Source: Eudromia elegans
Lineage: Eukaryota > Chordata > Aves > Tinamiformes > Tinamidae
DNA: 64,000 nt
Direction of reading: 5' to 3'
Assembly: GCA_003342815.1 (NCBI GenBank)
Contig: PTEX01000120.1
Span: forward strand, 141,214 to 205,213
Shown here: positions 29,600-38,933 of the stretch, piece after piece
Numbering within the stretch: the first letter of the stretch is position 1
How the letters are laid out: each line of letters opens with the position of its first letter
Program-made: the position numbers and the translations under genes
The notes under the pieces: generated by a model
Told to the model about the DNA's origin: nothing
The model's database searches: none
The model's input: only the letters and a program-made list of their open reading frames with translations

Positions 29600-30187
29600 G
29601 GCTAACGAAGAGGGTGTGAGGCTGCACTGTTATCGCGACGGCAAAAAGCTGCCGCCAGGAGGCGGGACCCGAGGCCAACGCGCGGTGAGGGCGACGCGGC
29701 TCCGCACTAGGTGCGGGTACCGGCCCCGCAACCGCCGCCGCCTTCCCGCGCCCGCCGCGGGGCACTCTGGGACACTGGCGGGCGCGCAGCGCGTCATGGC
29801 GGCGCCCGCTGCGGCTCTTCTAGCCGCCCCCTCCTGCGGCTCTATCGTTCAGACGTCATCGGGGTGAGGCGGCGGCGCGCGGCGATGACGCGCTAAGGAC
29901 GGGCCGGAGCCGCGCCGGGCCCTCTCCGCGCCGCCGCATCTGCCGCCATCGGGGCCGCGCAGGTGAGGAGCGGCCGGGGCCGCGCGGCCGCGGCGCCATC
30001 GGGACCGCGCGCGTGAGGAGCCGCCGCGGGCGCCCCCGGCGCCGCTGCGCTGGGTCCCGGCCCCGCCTCTGCGCCCGGTTCCGGTTGGGCCGAGCGCCCT
30101 TCCCGCCGCGGCGCCGCTGCACGCGTGAGCTCTGCCCGGGTGCCTTCCTTGACGTGTCCTTCCTTCCTTCCTCCGAAAGGTTTAGAA
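29600..30187 (+). promoter_or_regulatory. EIF3D: EIF3D CpG-island promoter and 5' UTR exon
   Basis: A dense CpG island covers the EIF3D start. It includes CRE/ATF-like GACGTCAT at about 29850 and GATGACGC at about 29884, and YY1-like GCCGCCAT/ATGGCGGC words at about 29796, 29943 and 29993. No TATA box is apparent, as expected for a housekeeping gene. A candidate non-coding exon 1 ends at 29962 (gcag|gtgagg). The acceptor before the start codon is either cgaaag at 30179 or tttag at 30185. The first base of transcription cannot be set from sequence. Confidence 0.7.
29945..30021 (+). repeat. 50-bp offset duplication spanning the exon 1 donor
   Basis: A 27-base segment starting GCCATCGGGGCCGCGC at 29945 recurs at 29995 with three mismatches. 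Both copies end in GTGAGGAGC, so a GTGAGG donor-like word is duplicated 50 bp downstream. Confidence 0.8.
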
Positions 30188-33100
30188 ATGGCCAAGTTCG
30201 TGACACCCGTGATCCAGGACAACCCGTCCGGCTGGGGCCCCTGCGCGGTGCCCGAGCAGTTCAAGGACATGCCGTACCAGCCCTTCAGTAAAGGCGACCG
30301 CTTGGGAAAGGTACTGGAATGGAGCACAAACACGGCGCCGGGAAAGGCGGGCGTCTCTGTTAACTCTGTGCTAAGCAACCTCGGTGTCTCTTTTCACATC
30401 TTACCCGTGCACAGTACTGCTGTTTTCCATTTAAATCTTCTTAATAGTCACTCTTGTTGGTCTTGAAGCATTCTCTGTAGTGTGCCATGATTAGCAGTTG
30501 TGAGCTATTAGTAAAATATATTTACAGCAAGCAGAGGTGGGAGCTGAAAGGATTTGTTCTGGAGCAGAGCCTCGTTGGCTTTTGCTGCCTGAGGTCCGAT
30601 GCATGTGAAGTGAGGGCGTCCAGGAATGTCATGTTCCTACTCGCTTATTTTTAATGTTTGTCCTCAGGTTGCAGACTGGACAGGAGCCACATATCAGGAT
30701 AAGCGATACACAAGTACGTGAGATCTGGTGACTGCTCTGGTGGTTTGTTTCATGCAAAGTTTGCTTCAAATGCCTTTCCTGCTTTCATGTTTTGTGGCAG
30801 CTCTAGTGGTTACCTGCCTTTGTCAGCAAGAGCTGCTCATATTCAAAAGCAAGGCCCAGCCTTGGGAGAGCTCCACAGGGCCCTCCCTGGCCTTAGGGTT
30901 TGCTCCTGGTTTTGTGCTGCCTCCCAGTGGGTGCTTTTCTTGGAGGTTTGGAGGGGGAGGAAGCGGTGGGGTAAGCCCCTACGCACCAGACCAAGGGGGA
31001 GGCAGGTGGTGGGTTTGTTCCCTCCAGCCCCTGGGCTTTTCCTCCGAGCCTGCTAGCCAGGTGCTGTGTTTTGTCTTCAGACAAGTACTCCTCGCAGTTT
31101 GGGGGAGGCAGCCAGTATGCCTATTTTCACGAGGAGGATGAGACTAGTTTCCAGTTGGTGGATACGGCCCGAACGCAGAAAACCGCCTACCAGAGGAATC
31201 GTATGCGATTTGCACAGGTACCGCCTGCTTGTTAAAACACTCCTGAGGGAGAACTTGAGTGGTAGGCAATTAAAGACTAAAATATTCGGGTTTTTTTTCT
31301 GTTCCTTCTCTCCTCTTTTCACAGAGGAACCTTCGGAGAGACAAGGACCGTAGGAACATGCTGCAGTTCAGCATGCAGACGCTGCCAAAGAGTGCCAAGC
31401 AGAAGGAGAGGTGAGTGGACTTCACTATGAGTATACTGTAGTCATACAAAGTGTGTCAACAAAATTCTGAAAAATCTGTTAAGTTACTGTGGTAGAAACA
31501 GCTGGAGCTGACAGTTATGAAGGAAGAACTTGAGAATATTTTCAAATCCCACGGAAGTTGCATGTCTTTACAGGCATGGGTTTCAAACAGCTGCTTAAGA
31601 ATTTGGAGAGTTTCTAAACCCAGTTCAGAAAATGGCTACAATAATTTTAAATGGAGCATAGCCTTTTTAAAAGTTGTATTGTAGTCTTAAGAGGAAAAAT
31701 TATTTAAAGAGCAACTCAGATTGAAGAACAGAGTTTGTCATGCTTCAGGTATCGTGATCAGCAGAGAGCTCAGCCAGTGTCTCAGCGCTTTGGTGCCCAA
31801 AGACGTTGTTCCTTTAGTGGTAATTTGGAAGTGTGGGAGTGGATGTGGCATTTAGGAACCTAGAACTTTGTCTTGATGGCTTTTCACATACTTGCTTTTT
31901 TAGAGATCGTTTGCGTCTACAAAAGAAGTTTCAGAAACAGTTTGGAGTGAGGCAGAAGTGGGACCAAAAATCACAGGTAAATTGACTTTCTGGCCCCTAT
32001 GATCATTTAGTTTTCATGAGGCACCTTCTCTGTCGCAGATCCTCATGTGCTGTGTCTCTGTCTCTCTATCTACGCTGTCGCCATGCAGCAAAAACCACGC
32101 GACTCCTCTGTTGAAGTTCGCAGTGACTGGGAGGTGAAAGAAGAGATGGACTTCCCTCGGCTGATGAAGATGCGCTACCTGGAGGTGTCAGAGCCTCAGG
32201 ACATGTGAGTTCCTGAAAGAGGTCTGGATTTTGGAAAGTAGTGGGACAGGGGCCTCCTTGCCCATGCTCAGTGGTCCCATTGAAGCCATCAAAGAAGAGT
32301 GATAAGGGAAAACCTGACAGCCCCCTCAACCTGATGGTATTTGTGGGTGATTTTGTTTGTATGGGGGTATGAATAAGGCCTTATCGTGTCTGTGCAGAGA
32401 ATGCTGTGGAGCCTTGGAGTACTACGATAAAGCCTTTGACCGCATCACAACGAGGAACGAGAAGCTGCTGAGGAGCATTAAGCGCATCTTCCACACTGTC
32501 ACTACTACTGATGACCCGGTTATCCGAAAGGTATGTTTGCTGACCTCTTATCACAGCTGGACCAAATTTAAGTACTCATTACTTTGAGTAGAGATTGGCA
32601 GAAAAAAACAGGTTCTTGTGCTTACAGGAGAGGGATTTTGTTGCTAACTTAGGTTTCTTAAGTTCAAAGCACAGATATATTATTGTAAAATTAGGAATAT
32701 TGGCCAAGGAAAAGCTATAGTTCTGGAAAGGTAGGCAGACTAGTGCTTAGACTATATGGGAAAACAAACATCCTTGTCGGGTTTTTGAAGATTGATTCTT
32801 GGTTTCTGCTGTTGGGAGATGTGTCCTTAGAACGTTCTCAGCAACGAAGAAATTTTTCAGCCAGTTGGTTCACTTCCTGTAATATGTTCCTTTTGCCTTG
32901 TCAAAGCAGGGCTCAGTCTGGGTTGCACTGCAGCTTTTGTGTTTTGTATAGCAATTGGATTCTAAGATTGGGGGAAGAAATTGTCAACGCTTTGGGCTGA
33001 AAAAGAGAAGGATGTCTGGTCACATTGCTGAAATTCACTTTTCTCCTCCTTTCTTACCTGTAGCTGGCAAAGACCCAAGGAAATGTGTTTGCCACAGATG

Positions 33101-36087
33101 CCATTCTGGCCACACTGATGAGTTGCACTCGCTCTGTGTATTCCTGGGACATCATTGTGCAGAGAGTTGGATCCAAGCTTTTCTTTGACAAGAGAGACAA
33201 TTCTGATTTTGGTTAGTTTGTTCTATTTATTTGCTTTTAAGTTTATGCCTCAGTGTCCAGTGTTACACCTGGAACAATGCAACTTCTGCAGTAAAAATGC
33301 TCTCTGTGGAGGATAACCTCAACATTAATCTGTTTGAGCATAGGGCTAGAAACTCCTTGAACACATAGTTACATAGTTATATAGAACATAGTTACTCTTC
33401 TGGTATAACCACTTGTGACTCGTTCTTTTCCCAGATCTACTGACAGTGAGTGAAACTGCTAATGAACCCCCTCAGGAAGAGGGTAACTCATTTAATTCTC
33501 CACGCAATCTTGCCATGGAGGCCACCTATATCAACCACAACTTCTCCCAACAATGTCTGAGAATGGTATGATCAAACAATCCTGGGTAGTAGGGTCTGTG
33601 TTTTAGAGTCTTAAAAAGAGATTTTTGTTATGGCTTTGTTAATACAGTTTGTTCAACATGAAATATTTAATAGGACAAAGATACCTCCCTCTAGTATTGT
33701 TTGAGTTTGGTCTGAGTTTGGAAAGAGATGAGAGAGAGTTCCTTTTTTTTCCCCTGATGTGACCTTCTTTTTTTTTTCCTTCTACAGGGGAAGGAAAAAT
33801 ACAAGTTTCCCAACCCAAACCCCTTTGTGGAGGATGACATGGATAAGAATGAAGTAGCCTCTGTTGCATACAGGTACATTGCTCTGTCTCTGGAGCCTGG
33901 GTTTGGCAAGAGTGTGACTTACACACAGAGTTTGTTGGTAGTGGTGCTGTAGCTTTACTGTGAGACACGTATCTGGGCATCCTCACAGTGGCCAGATGTA
34001 GGGTGAAAGGATTTGCTGAGTACTTCCATAGGTCCAAAAGAGTGAGGGTCAGGAATAACCAGCTGAAGTGTTTGTTTGCAGATACCGAAGGTGGAAGCTG
34101 GGGGATGATATAGATCTCATTGTGCGCTGCGAACATGATGGAGTGATGACGGGAGCTAATGGAGAAGTGTCATTCATCAACATCAAAACATTGAACGAGT
34201 GGGATTCCAGGGTGAGGAAGAACGAGGTTCCAAAGCTAGCTCTAACTGCTTCACTGCTGCCTGACATACCAGGTATAGCAGGCAAGATGAGACAGACAGC
34301 TGATAGGATCCCCTTGGTTATTATGTTTCATCAAAGGAATGTAACTTTGGTGGGCAAGCAGTGCTAGTAGTCAGTCTTCCAAATACGAGGTAGCTGGAAC
34401 CCACTACTGTTCCTGGGTTTTGTACAATAGCAGATCTGTTGAGTTGCTTCCTTCAAAACCTGTTCTGCTTATGCTGACCAATACATACTGTCCTCATTAT
34501 TCCCTTTCCCCTTTGCAAGGAATTTAAAGTACTGTTTGCATTCCTTTGTTACGCTGTCATAAGGCAGACAAAAGAACTTCTGCATGATGTCAAGGTGGCT
34601 GAAGAAATGACTGATTCTGACTTGTTAAATTGACCTTGATCTTGATTCTCGTCTCAGTTTTGCAACGGAGTAGACTGGCGCCAGAAGCTTGATTCTCAGA
34701 GAGGAGCCGTAATTGCCACAGAGCTGAAAAACAACAGCTACAAATTAGCTCGTTGGACGTGTTGTGCGCTGCTGGCTGGATCAGAATACCTTAAACTCGG
34801 GTAAGACTAGATTTTCACAACAGATATCTTTTGGGTGCGTTTTCCGTGCACCTGAACTATGTGTAGAATGTGAGCACTTGTAGAATTCCCTCACGTTTGA
34901 GGTGTGCAGAAAGAGTCTGCACTGAGGACTGGCAGTGCCCTGGCCCCTGTGTAAGCTGCTTTTGCTCAGTGTGGAATTGATGTGCCACCCACTGAGAGAC
35001 CTCACTCATGAGAAGCAGGCAGCCTATGCAGTTCTTGCCACTTAGCTGAGATTGCCAACAAGGGAAATACACTCGAAGGCTGTGCTACCTGTCAGGAATT
35101 TGGTTGAGACCCTTAGTGCATCACTGCTGAGGAACTGAGCTGTGGCAGTACCGCCTCTCTGCACATTTTGAACTGTCAGCTTAGAATCAGTGAGTCCGTG
35201 TCTAGTTATTGATGGTCTGAATGAACTGCTGTGCGTGTTTGCATCTTGCAGGCATGCAGTTTCCCTGGTGTCTCGATTAGAGGAGTTTTTTTCTGGTTTC
35301 TTTGCAAAGCACCAGCATAAAACAGATGGAGTGCCTGCTGCACCATTTATTTTGCCTCTATTGAAATGTTACTAGATAGAAAAACTTGCATCACAGTAAC
35401 TATATTCTAATTTACATATTAATTTACATACATTTACTTGTTTCTACTTGGGATTAGTGGGAAACATTTGCTAATTCAATTCTGGTGGCTCTGCAGTTCT
35501 TCTGGATTCCATCCTTGTGATGATATGGGACTGACTCGGTTGCATCTGTTGAGCCCAAACTCCCTGTTAATCAAAGTCTCTTAAAAGATTTTTATTTGTA
35601 GGAGTAATTCTTCTATCTTCTTGTACCATCCATTTTGATTTGAAGTAGCAAAAGGATTGTCAGGTACATTACTGAGATGCAGAAACAGCTTGTAGCCAGG
35701 AGATGCTGTCAGGTTTCACTGTTGCAGTGTAAGGACGGTTCTTGCTGGTGTTCCTTGTCAGATGATCCAAATCTCCCAATACTCCTTTGTTTTCTTGTCC
35801 CACCAGGTATGTATCTCGTTACCATGTGAAGGACTCTGCCCGACACGTGATCCTGGGCACCCAGCAGTTCAAGCCAAATGAGTTTGCCAGCCAGATTAAC
35901 CTGAGTATAGAGAATGCCTGGGGCATCCTGCGATGCGTCATTGACATCTGCATGAAGCTAGATGAGGGGAAGTACCTCATCCTCAAAGACCCCAACAAGC
36001 AAGTGATCCGCATCTACAGCTTGCCTGATGGCACCTTCAGCTCTGATGAAGATGAGGAAGATGAGGAGGAGGAGGAGGAAGAGGAAG
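30188..36087 (+). CDS. EIF3D: Eukaryotic translation initiation factor 3 subunit D (last codons unresolved)
   Basis: Thirteen coding exons join in frame: 30188-30310, 30668-30713, 31081-31217, 31325-31410, 31904-31976, 32089-32204, 32398-32530, 33064-33211, 33435-33565, 33788-33873, 34082-34211, 34658-34800 and 35807-36087. They give 544 codons plus one base; human eIF3d has 548 residues. The start ATG (aaATGG) gives [20 protein letters not shown], as in other vertebrates. The protein is a peripheral subunit of the cytosolic eIF3 complex, and its central domain binds the 5' cap of selected mRNAs such as JUN. The N-terminal eIF3-contacting part, the basic [10 protein letters not shown] segment, the conserved [20 protein letters not shown] block and the acidic C-terminal Asp/Glu run are all present. 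One Gln more than human (KSQQKPRD) comes from the exon 6/7 junction. After 36087 the message either reads on to a TAG at 36093 (...EEGL) or splices at aag|gtttgt to a terminal exon. Confidence 0.96.
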
Positions 36088-37135
36088 GTTTGTAGTGGTC
36101 TTAATAGCTACTTTTTGGTGGTTTTACTGAAAGATAAGGGTAATATAAAATTAAACTTGGATCTAAGCATTAGATCTGGCTAGTATAATGACTGATGTGC
36201 AGGTCTGAGGCTGTTCAAGTCAATAGTGGGAAAAAAGGTATGGTAATGACATTCAGACAGTGCTAAAAGGGAAGGACCAAGAAGGTAAGTAAAAAGAATT
36301 GAGATATAGTACAGATGTTGTGCCTCTATGTACTGAGGAAGGACTGATTTTTCTTCTTTCTTTAAAGGGGCCGAGGTCAAAGGACAGGTCCAGAACGCTG
36401 ACTAGGAGAATGGAACTTGCCAAGGAGTATCCCTCTAAGTATTGTCAGGATGTGGCAATATTTAATGTTGCTTATGTTGCATATTTAATGATGTGAGGTG
36501 CTCATTAATTGCAGTCAATCGTGGATGCTGGCTGTTGTTGACATCAGCATCTTTTTTTACTACAATTCTAGAAATGGGAGTGAATACAAAATGAAGCGTT
36601 AGAAATGTGCTACTACCTGCCTACCATGAGTGGGACAAGTCAGTGAATAATTTTAAAGTGAATATCAAGATGTTGGGAGATCCCTCGTCTGAAAGTGTAT
36701 GCGTCTCTGGGAGAAGTCCTATTCTACCTGGACAACTACTGTTTTGCTCTTTGCTGTCTAAAACAACTTGTGATCCCTGATCTATGCTATTTGGGTGCTT
36801 TCTGTTCTCTGTGGGAAGCCGTCTGACTTGCAACTCTTGCTCCTGTGATAAGGAAAAATACCTTTCTGGTGGGTGCACTTGTGCGCTCTAAAATTAGGCT
36901 GGCTCTTCCTTTTTTATTATTAATATGGAAATTTTAAAGTTCCCATGTAATTTGTTCAAGAAGGTAAATTGCTTAACTCCCAATTACATGTATGTGGCCT
37001 TGACTAATAAAGAGCTTTGTCCTGGGTGAGGAGGCCAGGCAAGCTGCGGTGGGATGACTTGCATTTAACTGTCTGACTTCCTTGGTTTTGTTTCTTGCTC
37101 TCTTGCTTCCTTAAAGAAGGGAAGAGGATTTGGGT

Positions 37136-37180
<45 letters not shown>

Positions 37181-37188
37181 GGGGGGGG

Positions 37189-37252
<64 letters not shown>

Positions 37253-37480
37253 GGGGGAGGTGCTTCCTTACCTGTTCTGTAATTGTTCCTCTCCTTTTTC
37301 AGAGGAAGAGAGGAGAACAGTGTGGTTGGATAAGGGGGTATAATAGCCCCTCTGTGCTGTTGAGGGGTGGGAGCAGGGGTCTACCTTGGCACCATGCTGT
37401 TCTTGAGGTTTAAAAAAAAAAAAAAAAACCCCACAGTCAAAAAAAAATCAATTGAAAGAGCCAGAATAAAGTAATTTTGT
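36088..37480 (+). other. EIF3D: EIF3D 3' end: last intron or 3' UTR, terminal exon uncertain
   Basis: Two readings fit. If exon 14 is not spliced, the stop is TAG at 36093-36095 and the AATAAA at 37006-37011 could end the transcript. If it is spliced, the best acceptor is tttttcag at 37302, and the terminal exon starts AGGAAGAGAGGAGAACAG, with another AATAAA at 37465-37470. In the spliced frame this adds about 14 residues after the acidic run, more than the few in human. The homopolymer blocks at 37140-37245 cast doubt on the sequence here. No other gene is seen in this stretch. Confidence 0.5.
37140..37245. repeat. Compound homopolymer T37-AAA-G11-T55, probable assembly artefact
   Basis: A run of about 37 T, then AAA, then 11 G, then 55 T is extremely unusual as natural sequence. 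It is typical of poorly resolved homopolymer consensus. It lies in the terminal EIF3D intron or UTR, so local base accuracy should not be trusted. Confidence 0.75.
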
Positions 37481-37603
37481 TCTGTTAAAAGGTGTTTTGT
37501 GGTATATGATAAAAAAAAACTAGGTCCTTCATTCTGTAAAAGGAGGAAGGGAACCAGGGGCGAGGAGGGCATGCAAACACTCCTGTGGAACAAGAACAGG
37601 GAT

Positions 37604-37655
37604 TTTATATATATATTATATATAAAACTATATATTATATATAAAATTATAGATT
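37604..37655. repeat. AT-rich TATATA simple repeat
   Basis: Alternating TATATATA and TATAAAACTATA words occur between EIF3D and FOXRED2. Confidence 0.85.
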
Positions 37656-37794
37656 ATTTACTTCATCCCCCCAGTGCAGTAAAAAGGGGAGAATGAAGGA
37701 TTTTTTTCTTTCATGGTGTAGTACAGGGTCCTCTTTGGACCCGTTTTTGCACCCTCTGTTGCCCACAGGGGCTCTGGAGACCTTCCCCCCCCGC

Positions 37795-37900
37795 CTGGCT
37801 CCCAGGCCGTGCTCTGGGTCTCCCTGCTGGAGCAGGGCTGGGACTGGATGATCCCTAGAGGCCCCGGCCGGCCGCGACCCCCCTGGGATTCTTCCCGCTG
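37795..37900 (+). mobile_element. CR1 LINE 3' fragment, GC-rich
   Basis: 'gctctgggtctccctgctgg', 'agcagggctgggactggatg' and 'atccctagaggcccc' follow the CR1 3' consensus order (ctctaggtgtccctgctggagcaggg, ttggactagatgatctctagaggtccc). The tail repeats are not preserved. It lies just upstream of the FOXRED2 promoter. Confidence 0.6.
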
Positions 37901-37928
37901 CTGGAGGTGCGGCGGGGCCGCCGCCCCT

Positions 37929-37965
37929 GTCACGTGACGCGCGCGCGGGGGCGGCGCCACGTGAC
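37929..37965. promoter_or_regulatory. FOXRED2: Two CACGTGAC E-boxes next to the gap
   Basis: GTCACGTGAC, a perfect 10-bp palindrome, is at 37929-37938, and CACGTGAC is at 37958-37965, ending exactly where the N run begins. These match USF and MiT/TFE (CLEAR) type binding sites. They lie in the GC-rich FOXRED2 promoter. Occupancy is unknown. Confidence 0.55.
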
Positions 37966-38060
37966 NNNNNNNNNNNNNNNNNNNNNNNNNNNNNNNNNNN
38001 NNNNNNNNNNNNNNNNNNNNNNNNNNNNNNNNNNNNNNNNNNNNNNNNNNNNNNNNNNNN
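37966..38060. other. Assembly gap (95 N)
   Basis: Ninety-five undetermined bases lie inside a very GC-rich block in the FOXRED2 promoter. The transcription start and first non-coding exon of FOXRED2 may be within or near it. Confidence 1.
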
Positions 38061-38146
38061 GCGCCTCGCGCGCGCCGGCCACGCCCCGGCCTCCACTGGG
38101 CGGGGGGGGGAGGGGGGAGAGGTCGCTGAGGCCAAGCCCTGTCCCC

Positions 38147-38583
38147 ATTGGCTGCGGAGCGGGGGCAGCCTGCGGGCTGCCCCAATGGGAGGGGTGGGGA
38201 GCGCACGGGCCCCTCCTCGCTGTTGGCGGGCGGCTCGTGCCCTCTTTGCCCATTGGCTGGCAGGGGTTGGGGGGAAGGGAGGTGCTTGCTCCTCATTAGC
38301 CAGGGTCAGCTGCCCCCTCTTTGCCATTGGCCAAAATGAATCAAGGGGGCCAAGGAGGGGCTTCACCCATTGGCTTCCGCATCCACATGCGCTTTGCTGT
38401 TGGCTGGGGCGGTGGGGGGTGCACGATACCCATTGGCTGGTAGACCCTGGCTCCTCTTTGCCATTGCCCATTAGTTAGGGCAACCAGGCCCACTTCCCAT
38501 TGGCTGGCAGTGGAAGAGAGTTGTGGGGTGGTGCTGCCCATTGGCTGGAGGAGCCAGACCCTCTTTGCCATTGGCTGGCAGGG
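38147..38583 (+). promoter_or_regulatory. FOXRED2: Array of nine CCAAT boxes upstream of FOXRED2
   Basis: ATTGG occurs at 38147, 38252, 38326, 38369, 38432, 38499, 38540 and 38570, and CCAAT at 38182. Most sit in the longer context CATTGGCTGG. Around 38240, 38317, 38452 and 38561 the larger unit CTCTTTGCCATTGGCTGG recurs, so the array looks like a diverged tandem repeat. This is the optimal core for the trimeric factor NF-Y. The array ends about 330 bp before the first coding exon. Confidence 0.75.
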
Positions 38584-38643
38584 AGAGAGGCCAGACCCTG
38601 CTCTGGATGCTGTGGGGCAGAAGCACGAGGGCCACGGTGCTCC

Positions 38644-38863
38644 AGGGATGGGGATGGAATTGAGCATGGGGATGGGGATGGGGATGGGGATGCAGATAGG
38701 GATAAGGATGGAGATGGAGGTGTGGATGGGTTGCAGTTGAGGTTGGGGATGCAGACAGGGACGAGGATGGGGATGGACATGGGGACGGAGATAGAGATGA
38801 GGGTGGAGATGTGGATGGGGACAGGGGCGGGGATGAGAACGGGGAGGAGGATGGGGCGGACGG
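38644..38863 (+). repeat. GGGGAT-type minisatellite
   Basis: Six-base GGGGAT and related GGAGAT/GGACAT units run for about 220 bases, ending about 50 bp before the first FOXRED2 coding exon. Four GGGG tracts at 38668-38689 with two-base AT spacers satisfy the usual G-quadruplex pattern on the + strand. Confidence 0.85.
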
Positions 38864-38933
38864 GCGCTGGAGCGGCTCCTGCCCCGTGACGCCCCCGGCG
38901 CTCTCTCCACAGGGGCGCTCAGCGGGAGCCGCC

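Larger units (their letters stand above)
15936..29600. other. CACNG2-EIF3D intergenic region
   Basis: In 13.7 kb I found no recognisable gene, tRNA or intact transposon. Short open frames on both strands show no family resemblance, and many of them begin at non-ATG codons. The region holds MIR-like relics, CpG-rich blocks at about 18.95-19.33 and 25.06-25.34 kb, a homeodomain-type AT motif pair at 27554-27589, and one exon-like open frame on the minus strand at 24979-25140. Human has no coding gene that I recall in this interval. Confidence 0.7.

Noticed and set aside
37647-38471. 274-codon minus-strand frame across the N gap
   Set aside because: It is open only because the gap and the ATTGG-containing repeat units lack stops in that frame; the repeated QWAK/ANGQ words are the translated CCAAT array.
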